NCBI RefSeq assembly: GCF_016863295.1
Contig: NZ_BOOP01000003.1
Location: forward strand, 62,001-126,000
Origin: Planotetraspora phitsanulokensis
GTDB lineage: Bacteria; Actinomycetota; Actinomycetes; Streptosporangiales; Streptosporangiaceae
Length of the DNA: 64,000 nt
Reading direction: 5' to 3'
In this document: positions 44,207 through 55,391 of the stretch, piece by piece
Layout of the letters: each line of letters opens with the position of its first letter
Position numbering within the stretch: the stretch's first letter is position 1
The notes under the pieces: model-generated
The model's database searches: none
What the model saw: the letters and a program-made list of their open reading frames with translations, nothing else
What the model was told of the DNA's origin: nothing
Made by a program: the position numbers and the translations under genes

Positions 44207-44704
44207 ATGGCCAGGGACAGACTGCTCGGCGAGTTCCTTCGCGCCCGGCGCGAGGTCACCACCCCCGCCCAGGTCCGGCTGCTGGACACCGGACCACGCC
44301 GCATGCCGGGGCTGCGGCGCGACGAGGTCGCGATGCTGGCCGGAGTCAGCACCGACTACTACATCCGGCTCGAGCAGGGACGCGAACGTCACCCGTCCGA
44401 CCAGGTGATCGACGCTCTGGCGGAGGTGTTCGGCCTCGGGGCGGACGCCCGGGCCCACCTGTACGCCCTGGCGCACGAGGACGTGCCCGCCTGCGACATG
44501 CTCTCCGTCGCCGGCGCACCCGGCCAGCAACTGGTCACCGTCCAGGCCACCACCGGCAGCCCTTCCGCCTACGCGCTCGCCGCGCTCTGCGAGAACGTCA
44601 CACGAGACCCCGGCGGACGGCCTGGGCCCCCGCCTCAAAGCGGGTCTCGGCGTTCAGCTCGTCCAGAAGATGACGCAGGCGGCGGCGGAGGCTCCGCGGG
44701 CTGA
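44207..44704 (+). pseudogene. MmyB-like XRE regulator with an internal deletion
   Basis: The frame from ATG 44207 encodes a normal XRE N-terminus (RRDEVAMLAGVSTDYYIRLEQG, to about residue 100) which continues directly with MLSVAGAPGQQLVTVQATTGSPSAYALAAL, i.e. the very end of an MmyB ligand-binding domain. Some 140-150 residues between are missing compared with the 271-residue relative at 55392. The native stop is also lost, so the last 35 residues are read from the antisense of the convergent gene at 44598. An in-frame internal deletion; the product could still bind DNA but cannot sense. Confidence 0.75.
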
Positions 44705-45656
44705 CGCCGAGCTGGCGGGCGATGGCGTCGTCCTTGAGCCCGGCCGAGAGCAGGGCCAGGAGCCGGCGATCCTCCGGGCCGAGCTCCGCCCCCTCCTGCG
44801 CCTCGCCCGGGCCGGCTTCGTCGGCAGGCTCCGGCGCGCCGTCGCGGGGCGCGGGCTGCGGACGCATCGGGACCGCTTCCTGCCAGAGGCGTTCGAACAG
44901 CTCGGCCAGGGCCACCACCATGGTGGATCCGCTGATCAGCACGCTGCGGGTCAGCGGCGGGTCCAGGTGCAGCGGCATGATCGCCCGACGCCGGTCGGCG
45001 AGCACCATCTTGAACGGCAGCCCGGGCAGGACCCGGGCTTCCTCACCTGCCTTGAGCACGTTGTCCAGCTCGTCGAGCGCTCCCGCGTGCTTGAACGCCT
45101 CCGGAGCGTAGATGGTCCGGTAGCGGACGCCGGCACGGAGGCGGTCGCCCTGCAGCGGGTTGCGGTAGTCCAGCACGTACGGCGGCCGGTCGAAGGTCAG
45201 CACCTCGTCCTTGGCCTCCAGTTGCAGCCGGACGAACCATCGGGCGAGTTCCTCGGACCCGGCCAGGACCTCGAACTGGCCCGCCTCCTCCGGGTCCTGG
45301 CCGAGGCGGCGGTAGACGGCCTCCAGCGTGTCGGCCGTGTCGGTGAGCCGGTCCAGTTCGCTCTGCAGGCCGCGCACCAGCGAGCGGATCGCGGTCCCCG
45401 GGTCCGTCGCGGTCCAGCGGGGTGACCGGCCCCACAGCCGGCTGACCATTCCCTTGGCGCGGAGCTTGCTCAGCGCGGACTGGATGCGGCCCGAACTCTC
45501 CCCGCTTCTCTTGACCAGTTCCTGCACGGTGATGCCGGGAGAGGCCAGCACCGCGCGGTAGATCCGCTCGTCGAACGCGCTGATGCCCACTACTTCCAGC
45601 ACCGGACCGTCATCAAGCACGATCACGATCTTGGCCACTTCCGGCGGCTGCCGCAA
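44598..45656 (-). CDS. TrmB-like/LuxR-type regulator beside a subtilase
   Basis: A regulator of up to 352 residues with an N-terminal TrmB-like winged helix (about 20-90: ERIYRAVLASPGITVQELVKRSGESSGRIQSALSKL), a middle domain with a phospholipase-D-like TrmB fold (EVLAGSEELARWFVRLQLEAK) and a C-terminal LuxR helix-turn-helix (LLALLSAGLKDDAIARQLGVSPRSLRRRLRHLLDELNAETRFEAG). The start is uncertain: TTG 45656, GTG 45638 and GTG 45602 are in frame. Regulators of this build often face secreted subtilases in actinomycetes, as here. Its 3' end overlaps the degenerate regulator at 44207 by 107 bases. Confidence 0.85.
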   Translation of the reverse strand: MRQPPEVAKIVIVLDDGPVLEVVGISAFDERIYRAVLASPGITVQELVKRSGESSGRIQSALSKLRAKGMVSRLWGRSPRWTATDPGTAIRSLVRGLQSELDRLTDTADTLEAVYRRLGQDPEEAGQFEVLAGSEELARWFVRLQLEAKDEVLTFDRPPYVLDYRNPLQGDRLRAGVRYRTIYAPEAFKHAGALDELDNVLKAGEEARVLPGLPFKMVLADRRRAIMPLHLDPPLTRSVLISGSTMVVALAELFERLWQEAVPMRPQPAPRDGAPEPADEAGPGEAQEGAELGPEDRRLLALLSAGLKDDAIARQLGVSPRSLRRRLRHLLDELNAETRFEAGAQAVRRGLV

Positions 45657-45711
45657 TAGGCCACACCAACAACCTTGTCATCAAAATTCACAGACAGTTA
45701 GAAATCGGGTT

Positions 45712-48700
45712 GTGCTACAGAGAACCCCCCTTATCGGCATCGTGGTAGCGGCCCTGGTGCTGACCGCCACACCAGCCGAGGCGACACCCCGCCCCACAAC
45801 AGGCCCGCTCCCCACCCCGACGGGGCAGGCCGCCACCAAGGCCGGACCCCCCAAGACGATCACGCTGATCACCGGGGACAAGGTCACCCTCCGGACGCTT
45901 CCCGACGAGCAGACCCAGCTCGACATCACGCCGGCCCCGGGCAGAGAGAAGATCAACTTCATCCACCGCCGGAGCAAGGAGGGGCTGAGCGTCGTCCCCG
46001 TGGACGCGATGCCCCTTCTGTCCGCGGGCAGGCTGGACCCCCGGCTGTTCAACGTCACCCAGCTCGCCGCCTTCGGCTACGACGACGCCGCCAGCCCGGC
46101 GCTCCCGCTGATCCTGACCTATCCCACCGGCACCGCCACACTGCGCGTCGCGGGCGGGCGCCCGCTGCCCGCGATCAACGGGATCGCCCAGAGCGAGCCG
46201 CACGCGAGCGCGGGCACGCTCTGGAAGTCGCTGACCGCACAGGCCAGAGCGGCGTCCGCACCCGAGAAGATCTGGCTGGACGGCAAGGCCAAGGTGTCGC
46301 TCGACGTCAGCGTCCCGCACATCGGCGCGCCCCAGGCCTGGGCGGCCGGCTACACCGGCAAGGACGTCACGGTCGCGGTGCTCGACACCGGCTACGACCC
46401 CGACCACCCGGACCTGCGGGGCCTGGTGGCCGGGTCCGAGAACTTCACCTCCGAGCCCGACGTCCGCGACCTCCACGGCCACGGCACCCATGTCGCCACC
46501 ACGGTGGCCGGCTCCGGCGAGGCCTCGGGCGGCAGGTACAAGGGCGTCGCTCCCGGCGCGAAGCTCCTGATCGGCAAGATCTGCGACCAGGGCGGAAGCT
46601 GCTCGGACTCGGCGATCATCGAGGGCATGACCTGGGCGGCGGAAAACGGTGCCCGTGTCGCCAACCTCAGCCTCGGCGAGCAGGACACTCCCGGCGAAGA
46701 CCCGACGGAGCAGGCCGTCAACACGCTGTCGGAGAAGTACGGCACGCTGTTCGTCATCGCGGCGGGCAACGACGGTCCCCAGACGCTCGGCTCGCCGGGC
46801 AGCGCGGACCGCGCCCTGTCGGTCGGCGCCTCCTACCGCGACGCCGACACCGTCGCCCAGTTCAGCAGCACCGGGCCGCGCCCCGGTGACGGCGCGGTCA
46901 AGCCGGACCTGATCGCGCCCGGTGTGGGCATCGTCGCCGGCAGGGCGGCGGGCACCTTCGCCGGCTTCCCGGTGGACGACTCCTACACGGAGATGAGCGG
47001 GACGTCCATGGCCACCCCTCACGTGACCGGAGCGGCGGCGATCGTCGCCGGCCGGCACCCCGACTGGAAGGCCGACCAGATCAAGGCGGCGCTGATGGCC
47101 TCCACAGCGCCCGGCGACGAACTGGGCGCCTACGTCCAGGGCTCCGGCCGCGTGGACGTCGCCCGCGCCGTCACCCAGCAGGTCACGGCCGAGCCCACCG
47201 CGCTGAGCATGGGATACGTCGAGCTTCCCCAGCCCTCCCCCATCACGCGCACGCTCACCTACCGCAACGACGGCGACGCCGCCGTCCACCTGGACCTGAG
47301 CGTGACGGCAACGGACGGCCACGGCCAGACCGTGACGCCGTTCACGCTCAGCGCCACCACGGCGCAGGTGCCCGCGCACGGCACGGCGCAGGTCCAGGTG
47401 ACCGCCGAGCCGGGCGCGACCGGCCTGTTCAGCGGCACGGTGATCGCCACCGGGGCCGACGTCTCCGTGCGCACCGGCATCGGCATGCAGGTCGAGCCGG
47501 AGAAGCGCGGTCTCAGGCTCACCTTCACCGGCTCGGACGGCGCTCCCGCTCAGGCCGCCTTCGCCGGGGTGATCGACCTCGACACCGAGGAACAGCGCAA
47601 CTACGACGTCTCCAGCGGCGCACTGGATCTCAGGCTGGAGAAGAACCACCGCTACACGGTCGTCACCCTCCTGGCCGACGAGGACGGCAGCGTGGTGATG
47701 GCCGCGGATCCGGAGTTCACGCTCCAGGCCGACCGCACCTTCGCGTCCGACGCGCGCAAGGCCAAGCCGGTGGACGTGCGCACGGAGGAGCCGACGGCAC
47801 GGCTCGCGGTCGGCATGCTCGGCATGCTCCAGCTCGTCGACGGCCAGCAGCCCCTCGGGGTGGACGTCGACCTGGCCGGCATGTGGGGCGCGGACCACGT
47901 CGAAGGCGTGAAGGCCGTCCCGACGACCCGTACGGCGAGCAAGAAGTTCGCCTTCTACAGATGGACGCAGTGGGCCAAGCCCAAGGGCGACGGGACCTAC
48001 GACGACAGCCCGTACTTCTACCACCTGATGAAGGCCGAACCGCGAATCCCCGCCGACCCCGGCTATCACCCGCGCCGCCGCGACCTCGCCCAGGTCGACT
48101 CCACGTACGCCGCCCAGCACGACGCCAAGTTCGGCGAGCACTTCGCGCTGCCCGTGCTGTACGGGACGGAGCCGGCCTGGATGCCGTACGGCAAGGTGTC
48201 GCGGTTCACGCTCCCGTTCCACCGGACCGAGTACTACACGCCCGGCGACACCGGCTGGTACCCGTCCTTCGTCCAGTACAGGTGGCCGCCGGAGGGCTTC
48301 AACGACCTGGACCAGTTCTTCTTCGGCCAGACCACCGTCTACCGTCCCGGCCAGAAGACCTCGGACCAGTGGAACGCCGGCGTCTTCGGCGCCGCGCTGG
48401 ATCCCGACGGCGACTACTCCTGGCGTGAGGAGAACCTGCTGCAGTTCGCCACCGCGCTGTTCGAGGACGGCGTGCCCGGACACTTCTCCGTCGGCGACTA
48501 TCTCTCCCCGCAGGCCACGCTCTACCGCGACGGCAAGGAGATCTACGCCGCCGACTACTTCACCCCCAACATCGAGGTGCCCGCTGACGGGAAGGAGAGC
48601 AGGTACCGCTACACCATGACCGCCGAGCGCGCGCCGACCATGACCGCGTTCTCCACGCGGGTCAGCGCCGAATGGCAGTTCAGGTCGAAGACCCCCAAGC

Positions 48701-49044
48701 CGGGCACGCGACAGGTGCTGCCGCTCCTGACCGTCGCGATCAAGCCGGAGCTGGACGACCGCAACCGTGCGGCCACGGGCCACACGAGCATCCCGCTCCG
48801 GATCCAGCGCCAGGACGGCTCACCTGACCTGGACATGAGCACGCTCACGCTGGAGATCTCCTACGACGACGGTCGCACCTGGCTCCCCACGCTGGTGCAC
48901 CCGTCGGGCAGGGGCGCCTGGTCCGCCGAGACCTGGCATCCGGTCAGCGCGCGTGGCAAGTTCGCCTCGTTGCGCGTCAAGGCCGCCGACACCGGCGGCA
49001 ACACCTTCGCCGAGACCGTCACCAGGGCCTACGCGATCAGATGA
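45712..49044 (+). CDS. Secreted S8 subtilisin-like protease with large C-terminal region
   Basis: An 1110-residue exported protease from GTG 45712; the signal peptide (LIGIVVAALVLTATPAEA) is cleaved near residue 22. A pro-region of about 180 residues precedes the peptidase S8 domain, whose triad is Asp225 (VLDTGYDPDHPDL), His257 (HGHGTHVATTVAG) and Ser432 (SGTSMATPHVTGAA), with Asn in AAGNDGP as the oxyanion. Beyond about 480 there are roughly 630 residues of beta-rich domains, a length common in actinomycete subtilases. Divergent from the TrmB/LuxR regulator by 55 bases. Confidence 0.93.
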   Translation: MLQRTPLIGIVVAALVLTATPAEATPRPTTGPLPTPTGQAATKAGPPKTITLITGDKVTLRTLPDEQTQLDITPAPGREKINFIHRRSKEGLSVVPVDAMPLLSAGRLDPRLFNVTQLAAFGYDDAASPALPLILTYPTGTATLRVAGGRPLPAINGIAQSEPHASAGTLWKSLTAQARAASAPEKIWLDGKAKVSLDVSVPHIGAPQAWAAGYTGKDVTVAVLDTGYDPDHPDLRGLVAGSENFTSEPDVRDLHGHGTHVATTVAGSGEASGGRYKGVAPGAKLLIGKICDQGGSCSDSAIIEGMTWAAENGARVANLSLGEQDTPGEDPTEQAVNTLSEKYGTLFVIAAGNDGPQTLGSPGSADRALSVGASYRDADTVAQFSSTGPRPGDGAVKPDLIAPGVGIVAGRAAGTFAGFPVDDSYTEMSGTSMATPHVTGAAAIVAGRHPDWKADQIKAALMASTAPGDELGAYVQGSGRVDVARAVTQQVTAEPTALSMGYVELPQPSPITRTLTYRNDGDAAVHLDLSVTATDGHGQTVTPFTLSATTAQVPAHGTAQVQVTAEPGATGLFSGTVIATGADVSVRTGIGMQVEPEKRGLRLTFTGSDGAPAQAAFAGVIDLDTEEQRNYDVSSGALDLRLEKNHRYTVVTLLADEDGSVVMAADPEFTLQADRTFASDARKAKPVDVRTEEPTARLAVGMLGMLQLVDGQQPLGVDVDLAGMWGADHVEGVKAVPTTRTASKKFAFYRWTQWAKPKGDGTYDDSPYFYHLMKAEPRIPADPGYHPRRRDLAQVDSTYAAQHDAKFGEHFALPVLYGTEPAWMPYGKVSRFTLPFHRTEYYTPGDTGWYPSFVQYRWPPEGFNDLDQFFFGQTTVYRPGQKTSDQWNAGVFGAALDPDGDYSWREENLLQFATALFEDGVPGHFSVGDYLSPQATLYRDGKEIYAADYFTPNIEVPADGKESRYRYTMTAERAPTMTAFSTRVSAEWQFRSKTPKPGTRQVLPLLTVAIKPELDDRNRAATGHTSIPLRIQRQDGSPDLDMSTLTLEISYDDGRTWLPTLVHPSGRGAWSAETWHPVSARGKFASLRVKAADTGGNTFAETVTRAYAIR

Positions 49045-49052
49045 GTCCCGCG

Positions 49053-49087
49053 AACCCCGCCGTGCCTTCCCGAGGCGCGGCGGGGTT
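49053..49087. terminator. Bidirectional terminator between S8 protease and HAD genes
   Basis: AACCCCGCCG and its complement form a 10-base stem, extended by GCC/GGC and a G-T pair around loop TTCCCGA. It starts nine bases after the protease stop and precedes the convergent HAD stop by 25 bases. Confidence 0.8.
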
Positions 49088-49111
49088 CCGCCACGTCGAG
49101 CGGGCGGGGGT

Positions 49112-49750
49112 TCAGACCCGCGACGTGGCGGAGTCCGGCACCGCGTCGGAGCGGGCGGAGGACGGCGCCGGCCGCACGTCGATGACGCGCATGCCCGCAG
49201 CGCGCGCGGCGGCCATCCCCTCGTCGGTGTCCTCGTAGACGAGGCAATCACCGGGGCAGACGCCGAGCCGCTCGGCGGCCAGGAGATAGATGTCGGGGGC
49301 CGGCTTGCCGCGCGACACGTCGTCTCTAGTCACCACGGCGTCGAACAGCGGATACACGCCGATCGCCCGCAGGCTGACCTCGACCGCCCTGCGGCTGCCA
49401 CCGGACGCGACCGCCAGCGGCACCTGGCCGTGGTTGTCTCTGGCGACCGCGACGACCGGCTCATTCGGCAGGACCAGGTCCAGCATCCGCCCGAAGGCGT
49501 CGACCGCCGCCGCCTCGACCACCGCGTGGTCGATCGGCTTGCCGGTCTCCTCTTCCAGCTCGGCGAGCAGGACGTCGGCCGACAGACCGGTCCGTTCGCG
49601 GTACCAGTCGAGGTCGAGCTCCACACCCGAGTCGGCCAGCGCCTGCCGCCAGGCCCTCTCATGCGCCGGGCCGCTGTCGACGAGTGTGCCGTCACAGTCG
49701 AAGATCAAGGCAGAGTACGGCGGGACGGGCTGAAGTCGTGGATCGTGCAT
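49112..49750 (-). CDS. HAD-family hydrolase (beta-phosphoglucomutase/phosphatase subgroup)
   Basis: A 212-residue HAD protein started at ATG 49750. Motif I is FDCDGTLVDSG with the nucleophile and acid Asp, motif II ASGGSRRAV, motif III RGKPAPDIY and motif IV YEDTDEGMAAARAAGM. The helical cap follows motif I, as in phosphoglycolate phosphatase or beta-phosphoglucomutase-like enzymes. Substrate unknown; a sugar phosphate is typical. Transcribed alone towards the S8 protease. Confidence 0.9.
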   Translation of the reverse strand: MHDPRLQPVPPYSALIFDCDGTLVDSGPAHERAWRQALADSGVELDLDWYRERTGLSADVLLAELEEETGKPIDHAVVEAAAVDAFGRMLDLVLPNEPVVAVARDNHGQVPLAVASGGSRRAVEVSLRAIGVYPLFDAVVTRDDVSRGKPAPDIYLLAAERLGVCPGDCLVYEDTDEGMAAARAAGMRVIDVRPAPSSARSDAVPDSATSRV

Positions 49751-50258
49751 GACCGCTCTCGTCGAAGAGTCCGTTCTGGCCTGCCGTCCACCGCCAGGAA
49801 GGGCCACACGAAGCGACGCACCGGGTGCGGGAGACGGGGCGTCGCCGCCCACCTCACCCTATGGGGACCTGAACATGCCCCCGCTCCGGCCGGCTTGTGG
49901 ACCCGGCCCGCGGAACCCGCCACCGCCCAGAGCGCTCCGCTGCGAATTTCGCGACGGAATCCGTTCGCTTCGCGGTCATGGGACGCGCACACGCGCCATC
50001 AGCAGGAGAAGGCATGGCGTCCCGAAAAGCGCGCGATTCGAAGGATCCACGAAAAGACGGACCCCGGAACGCACGGCTGATTCATCGTGCGCAAAACGTC
50101 CGATTACGCCATCCAAGCCACGGGGCGAAGCCCCAGCTTAAAGCTATTTTCTGTTTAATTTTCATGATGTATGCGATCTTGTCAAGATTTCTTTTGGGTG
50201 TTACCACTATCAAGTTGGACGCTGCCAATGACCGTCACGTCCCATTCAGGAGGCATGT
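49751..50258 (+). other. 508-base spacer with an AT-rich upstream region of the M36 protease
   Basis: No gene that I can support. GGGGC and GCCCC form a small hairpin around GAA at 50122-50134, followed by AGCTTAAAGCT and a run of about 90 bases (50140-50230) much richer in A/T than the rest of the window. TTGTCA at 50179-50184 could be a -35, but no good -10 follows at 17-18 bases. The patch is probably the promoter region of the secreted metalloprotease. Confidence 0.45.
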
Positions 50259-53171
50259 GTGTCGTCGTCTCATCGATTACGCATCGTCATCGCCGCATTA
50301 GCCGCAGCCTCACTCGCCATTCCCCTCGCGGGAACCGCCCAGGGCGAATCGAAGCAGGAGCAGCGGAAACTCCCGGCCGTCCATGGAGACGGGCACGGCA
50401 AGCCGGACAAGGACAACAGGAGAGGCCGGGTGGCACCCCCGCCCTCGCCGAAGAAGCCCTCCAATGCGACCGTGCGATGGAACAGTCTCGGCACCCCCGC
50501 TCTCGTCACCTCGGAAACACCCCTCGCCGAAGGGCTCCCCGCCGACCCCGCGCAGGCCGCACGCGACTACCTGAAGGGCAACACCAGCCTCTTCGGCCTG
50601 CAGGCCGAAGCCGTCGACGCCCTGGAGACGGTCGCGGTCAACCCGATCGGCGAGGGACATGTCGTGCTCCTGCGGCAGAGGTTCGGCGATCTGCCCGCCG
50701 GCTACGACGGTTTGGCGTCTGTCGGCGTGAACGACGGCAAGGTCGTGTACGTCTCCTCGACTCTGTCGCGAGCCACGCAGACGCCTCCCGCGGCGGCCAT
50801 CACCGAGCAGCAGGCGCTGGAGGCCGCGGCGGCGGACGGCGAGATCGACCTGGGCGCAGTCTCGACCAAGCAGGTCGAGCAGGTGGCCGTCCCCGCGGCC
50901 GACGGCGTGCACCGCGCCTACCAGGTCACGCTGATCGACGAGGGGCACGACGCCGACGACGAGCCCACCGCGTACACCACCTACGTCGACGCCGTCACCG
51001 GCGGGATCCTGCTCAGGGAGAACCTGGTCGACCACTTCGATCCCGACGGCCCGTCGTGGTCGGTGTTCCCGGCCAACCCGCCGGCGGACTACTCCTCCAG
51101 GGACACGCGCGAGACCTGGTGTGCCGCCCCCGGACGAGGGTGCGACTACGTCGTCGGCGGGGATCCGGCCACCGGCAAGGCGTGGGACGTCGACCACGCC
51201 ACGGACACGGCGACGAACACCAGCCTCGGCAACGCGGCACGCACCTTCGAGAACCGCGCGAACGGCTCCTCCTCCTCGGTCGGCACGCGCACCAACGTCC
51301 TCACCCCGAGCCGGAACTACGCCTTCCCCTGGCGGAACCAGTGGTTCAAGGCGAAGTGCGACCCGGCCGCGTTCGACCAGCCCGGCGAGGCGGACCTCGA
51401 GGCCGCGATCAGCAACCTGAACGCGATGCACAACCGCATGCACGACTGGTCGTACCGTCTGGGCTTCACCGAGTCCGCCTGGAACATGCAGGTGAGCAAT
51501 GGTGAGCGCGGCGGTCTCGGCAACGACCCGGAGCGCGGGAACGCCCAGGCGGGCGCCAGGGTCCTGTCGGTCAGGAACAACGCCAACCAGATCACCCCGG
51601 TCGACGGCGTCGCCCCGATCACCAACATGTACCTGTGGCAGCCGCAGGCCGGTGCGTTCTACGCGCCGTGCGTCGACGGCGACTACGACATGTCCGTCAT
51701 CGGGCACGAGTTCACCCACGCCATCTCCAACCGCATGGTGGCCGGGCCGAACGCGGGGCTCAGCGGAGCCCAGGCCGGAGCGATGGGCGAGAGCATCTCC
51801 GACCTGTTCGCCATGGAGTACCTTTTCGAGAACGGCTTCCGGCCGCGCGGTGACACGCCGTACGTGACGGGCGGCTACGTCACCGGCGACCCGGAGCGGG
51901 GCATCCGCAACTACGACATGTCGAAGTCGCCGCTGAACTACAGCGACATCGCCTACGATCTGGTCGGCCAGCAGGTGCACGCGGACGGTGAGATCTGGTC
52001 GGCTACCCAGTTCGACGTGCGCGACGCGTTCATCGACAGGTACGGCAAGGGCTCGTCCAAGGACCAGCAGGCCTGCGCCGAGGGCAAGAAGGCGCTCGAG
52101 AAGTGCCCGGGCAACCGGCGATGGGTGCAGCTGCACTTCGACGCGTTCCTTCTCACGGCCGCCGGCAACCTCAGCATGGTGGACATGCGGGACGCGATGC
52201 TCGCCGCGGACAGGATCCGCTTCGGCGGCGCCAACCAGGACATCATGTGGAAGGCGTTCGCGGAGCACGGCCTGGGCGAGGGCGCGGCCAGCAACGGAAC
52301 GGCCGACCCCGACCCCACGCCCAGCTTCGCCTCTCCGGACGGCGGCAACGCGACGCTGACCCTGCAACCGGCGGGCGAAGCAGCCGAGGCGCCCGTCCGG
52401 CTGTACGTGGGCGACTACGAGGGCCGTGCGGTCCCGATCGCGGACACGGATCCGGCGACCGCCCTCGGCGCGACCTTCCAGATCGTGCCCGGCTCCTACT
52501 CCTTCGTCGCGGCGGCTCCCGGCTTCGGCCACAAGCGGTTCACGTCAACGGTGAAGAAGAACCAGGTCAGGGACTTGCACGTGGAGATGTCCCGCAACTA
52601 CGCCTCGGCCGCGGCAGGTGCGGCGGCGACAGGCGACGGAGTCAACCAGGGCAAGCTGATCGACGAGACGGAGGCGACGAACTGGGCCTCGCTCACCGCC
52701 CCGGTGGCCGGCCGGTCCGTCGTCGTCGACCTGGCGGGCACGCAGGCCGTCCAGATCCGCAGGGTCGCGGTCAGCGCCATGCTCCGTCCGGACACCGGGG
52801 ACCTCTCCGACCCCGGCGGCCAGAACCGGTTCAGCGCGCTGCGGGCCTTCGAGGTTCTGGCGTGTGACTCGACCCACGGGACCGACTGCGCCGACCCGGC
52901 GAACTACACCAGGATCTACACCAGTCCCAAGGGAGCCTTCGACACCAGCGTCCCGCGTCCACGCGGCGGCGACCTGATCATCAAGTCGTTCGACGTCCGC
53001 AAGACCGAGGCGACCCACCTGATGCTGCGCACGGTGTCCAGCCAATGTACCGGCAACCCGCTGTACGCGGGCGAGCAGGACAACGACCCCAACTCCGCCA
53101 CCGACTGCGCGACCGCCAGCCCGTTCGCCGGTCAGATCCGGGCCGCCGAGTTCCAGGCGTTCTCGCACTGA
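50259..53171 (+). CDS. Secreted M36 (fungalysin-type) metallopeptidase with C-terminal discoidin-like domain
   Basis: A 970-residue exported protease from GTG 50259, five bases after AGGAGG. Signal peptide with LRIVIAALAAASLAIPLAGTAQG; an FTP-type propeptide (about 60-240) with YLKGNTSLFGLQAEAVDALE; then the M36 catalytic domain with zinc motif HEFTH (His483, Glu484, His487) in MSVIGHEFTHAISNRMV and the third ligand in GESISDLFAMEY. After about residue 690 a Cna-B-like linker domain and a C-terminal F5/8C-like domain (about 790-970) are seen. Fungalysins degrade extracellular proteins such as elastin or collagen. A terminator at 53188 follows. Confidence 0.92.
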   Translation: MSSSHRLRIVIAALAAASLAIPLAGTAQGESKQEQRKLPAVHGDGHGKPDKDNRRGRVAPPPSPKKPSNATVRWNSLGTPALVTSETPLAEGLPADPAQAARDYLKGNTSLFGLQAEAVDALETVAVNPIGEGHVVLLRQRFGDLPAGYDGLASVGVNDGKVVYVSSTLSRATQTPPAAAITEQQALEAAAADGEIDLGAVSTKQVEQVAVPAADGVHRAYQVTLIDEGHDADDEPTAYTTYVDAVTGGILLRENLVDHFDPDGPSWSVFPANPPADYSSRDTRETWCAAPGRGCDYVVGGDPATGKAWDVDHATDTATNTSLGNAARTFENRANGSSSSVGTRTNVLTPSRNYAFPWRNQWFKAKCDPAAFDQPGEADLEAAISNLNAMHNRMHDWSYRLGFTESAWNMQVSNGERGGLGNDPERGNAQAGARVLSVRNNANQITPVDGVAPITNMYLWQPQAGAFYAPCVDGDYDMSVIGHEFTHAISNRMVAGPNAGLSGAQAGAMGESISDLFAMEYLFENGFRPRGDTPYVTGGYVTGDPERGIRNYDMSKSPLNYSDIAYDLVGQQVHADGEIWSATQFDVRDAFIDRYGKGSSKDQQACAEGKKALEKCPGNRRWVQLHFDAFLLTAAGNLSMVDMRDAMLAADRIRFGGANQDIMWKAFAEHGLGEGAASNGTADPDPTPSFASPDGGNATLTLQPAGEAAEAPVRLYVGDYEGRAVPIADTDPATALGATFQIVPGSYSFVAAAPGFGHKRFTSTVKKNQVRDLHVEMSRNYASAAAGAAATGDGVNQGKLIDETEATNWASLTAPVAGRSVVVDLAGTQAVQIRRVAVSAMLRPDTGDLSDPGGQNRFSALRAFEVLACDSTHGTDCADPANYTRIYTSPKGAFDTSVPRPRGGDLIIKSFDVRKTEATHLMLRTVSSQCTGNPLYAGEQDNDPNSATDCATASPFAGQIRAAEFQAFSH

Positions 53172-53187
53172 TCCGTCGACCGGTCAC

Positions 53188-53225
53188 GCGGTGGGGGCGG
53201 CCCGGAGCCGGGCCTCCCCCACCGC
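53188..53225. terminator. Bidirectional terminator between the M36 protease and argG
   Basis: Outer stem GCGGTGGGGG/CCCCCACCGC, one mismatch, inner stem GGCCCGG/CCGGGCC and a two-base apex. Sixteen bases after the protease stop and eleven before the convergent argG stop. Confidence 0.85.
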
Positions 53226-53235
53226 CCCGGTGTGA

Positions 53236-54858
<1,623 letters not shown>

Positions 54859-54880
54859 TTACGTTGTAGATTCATAAGCA

Positions 54881-54924
54881 GGGGGCCGATGCTCACCGAA
54901 TCGAATCGGTGACCATCGGCCCCC
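54881..54924 (-). terminator. Terminator of the SHOCT gene
   Basis: Long hairpin: outer stem GGGGGCCGATG with complement (11 bases), a CT/AC internal loop, inner stem CACCGA/TCGGTG and loop ATCGAA. It starts 21 bases after the SHOCT gene stop on the minus strand. Confidence 0.85.
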
Positions 54925-54945
54925 CAGGGCGCGGGGAAGGCGCCT

Positions 54946-55179
54946 CTATGAGCCCATCGCGGCGCGGAGCGCCTCAAGGCGGTGCCGGTACTCGTCATCG
55001 TCGATCTTCCCGGCGGTGAACCTCTGGAAGAGGGCCTCCTCCGGAGTCCTCGACCTCTGGGCGCGGGTCTTCGCGTGGAGCGCGGCCCCCACGCCGCCGA
55101 TGACGGCCACCCAGATCAAGACCGTGACGAGGAGGAAGAGGAGCTCCTCCTGGCTAGTTGCCATGCCGTACACGTGCAT
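54946..55179 (-). CDS. Small membrane protein with SHOCT domain
   Basis: A 77-residue protein, ATG 55179 after GGAGGGTGGCCGG. One membrane helix (about 13-35: LLFLLVTVLIWVAVIGGVGAAL) followed by a basic linker and a C-terminal SHOCT motif (TPEEALFQRFTAGKIDDDEYRHRLEALR). SHOCT modules are short helical hairpins that probably mediate oligomerisation. Function unknown; not linked to a neighbour. Confidence 0.85.
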   Translation of the reverse strand: MHVYGMATSQEELLFLLVTVLIWVAVIGGVGAALHAKTRAQRSRTPEEALFQRFTAGKIDDDEYRHRLEALRAAMGS

Positions 55180-55391
55180 CCGGCCACCCTCCGATCAACA
55201 TGTCTTCACCGATGCCGTGTATTCATCTTCGGGCGAGCGGCCAGGGGGCGCCAGGGTGCGATTCGCCTGGGTGTGGCACTGCCACCTTCGAGGGGCGACA
55301 TCGGAGTCCGCCAATGCCCGACGTCACGGAGGGGCACCACTTTTGCTCGGCTATGCATTGTTTTGACCCTTGGATTTTTACTCTGTCCGGC

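Noticed and set aside
49978-50301. Basic ORF upstream of the M36 protease, possible start at GGAGAAGGC
   Set aside because: It runs through the AT-rich promoter-like region and into the protease gene in another frame; no family or plausible protein composition.
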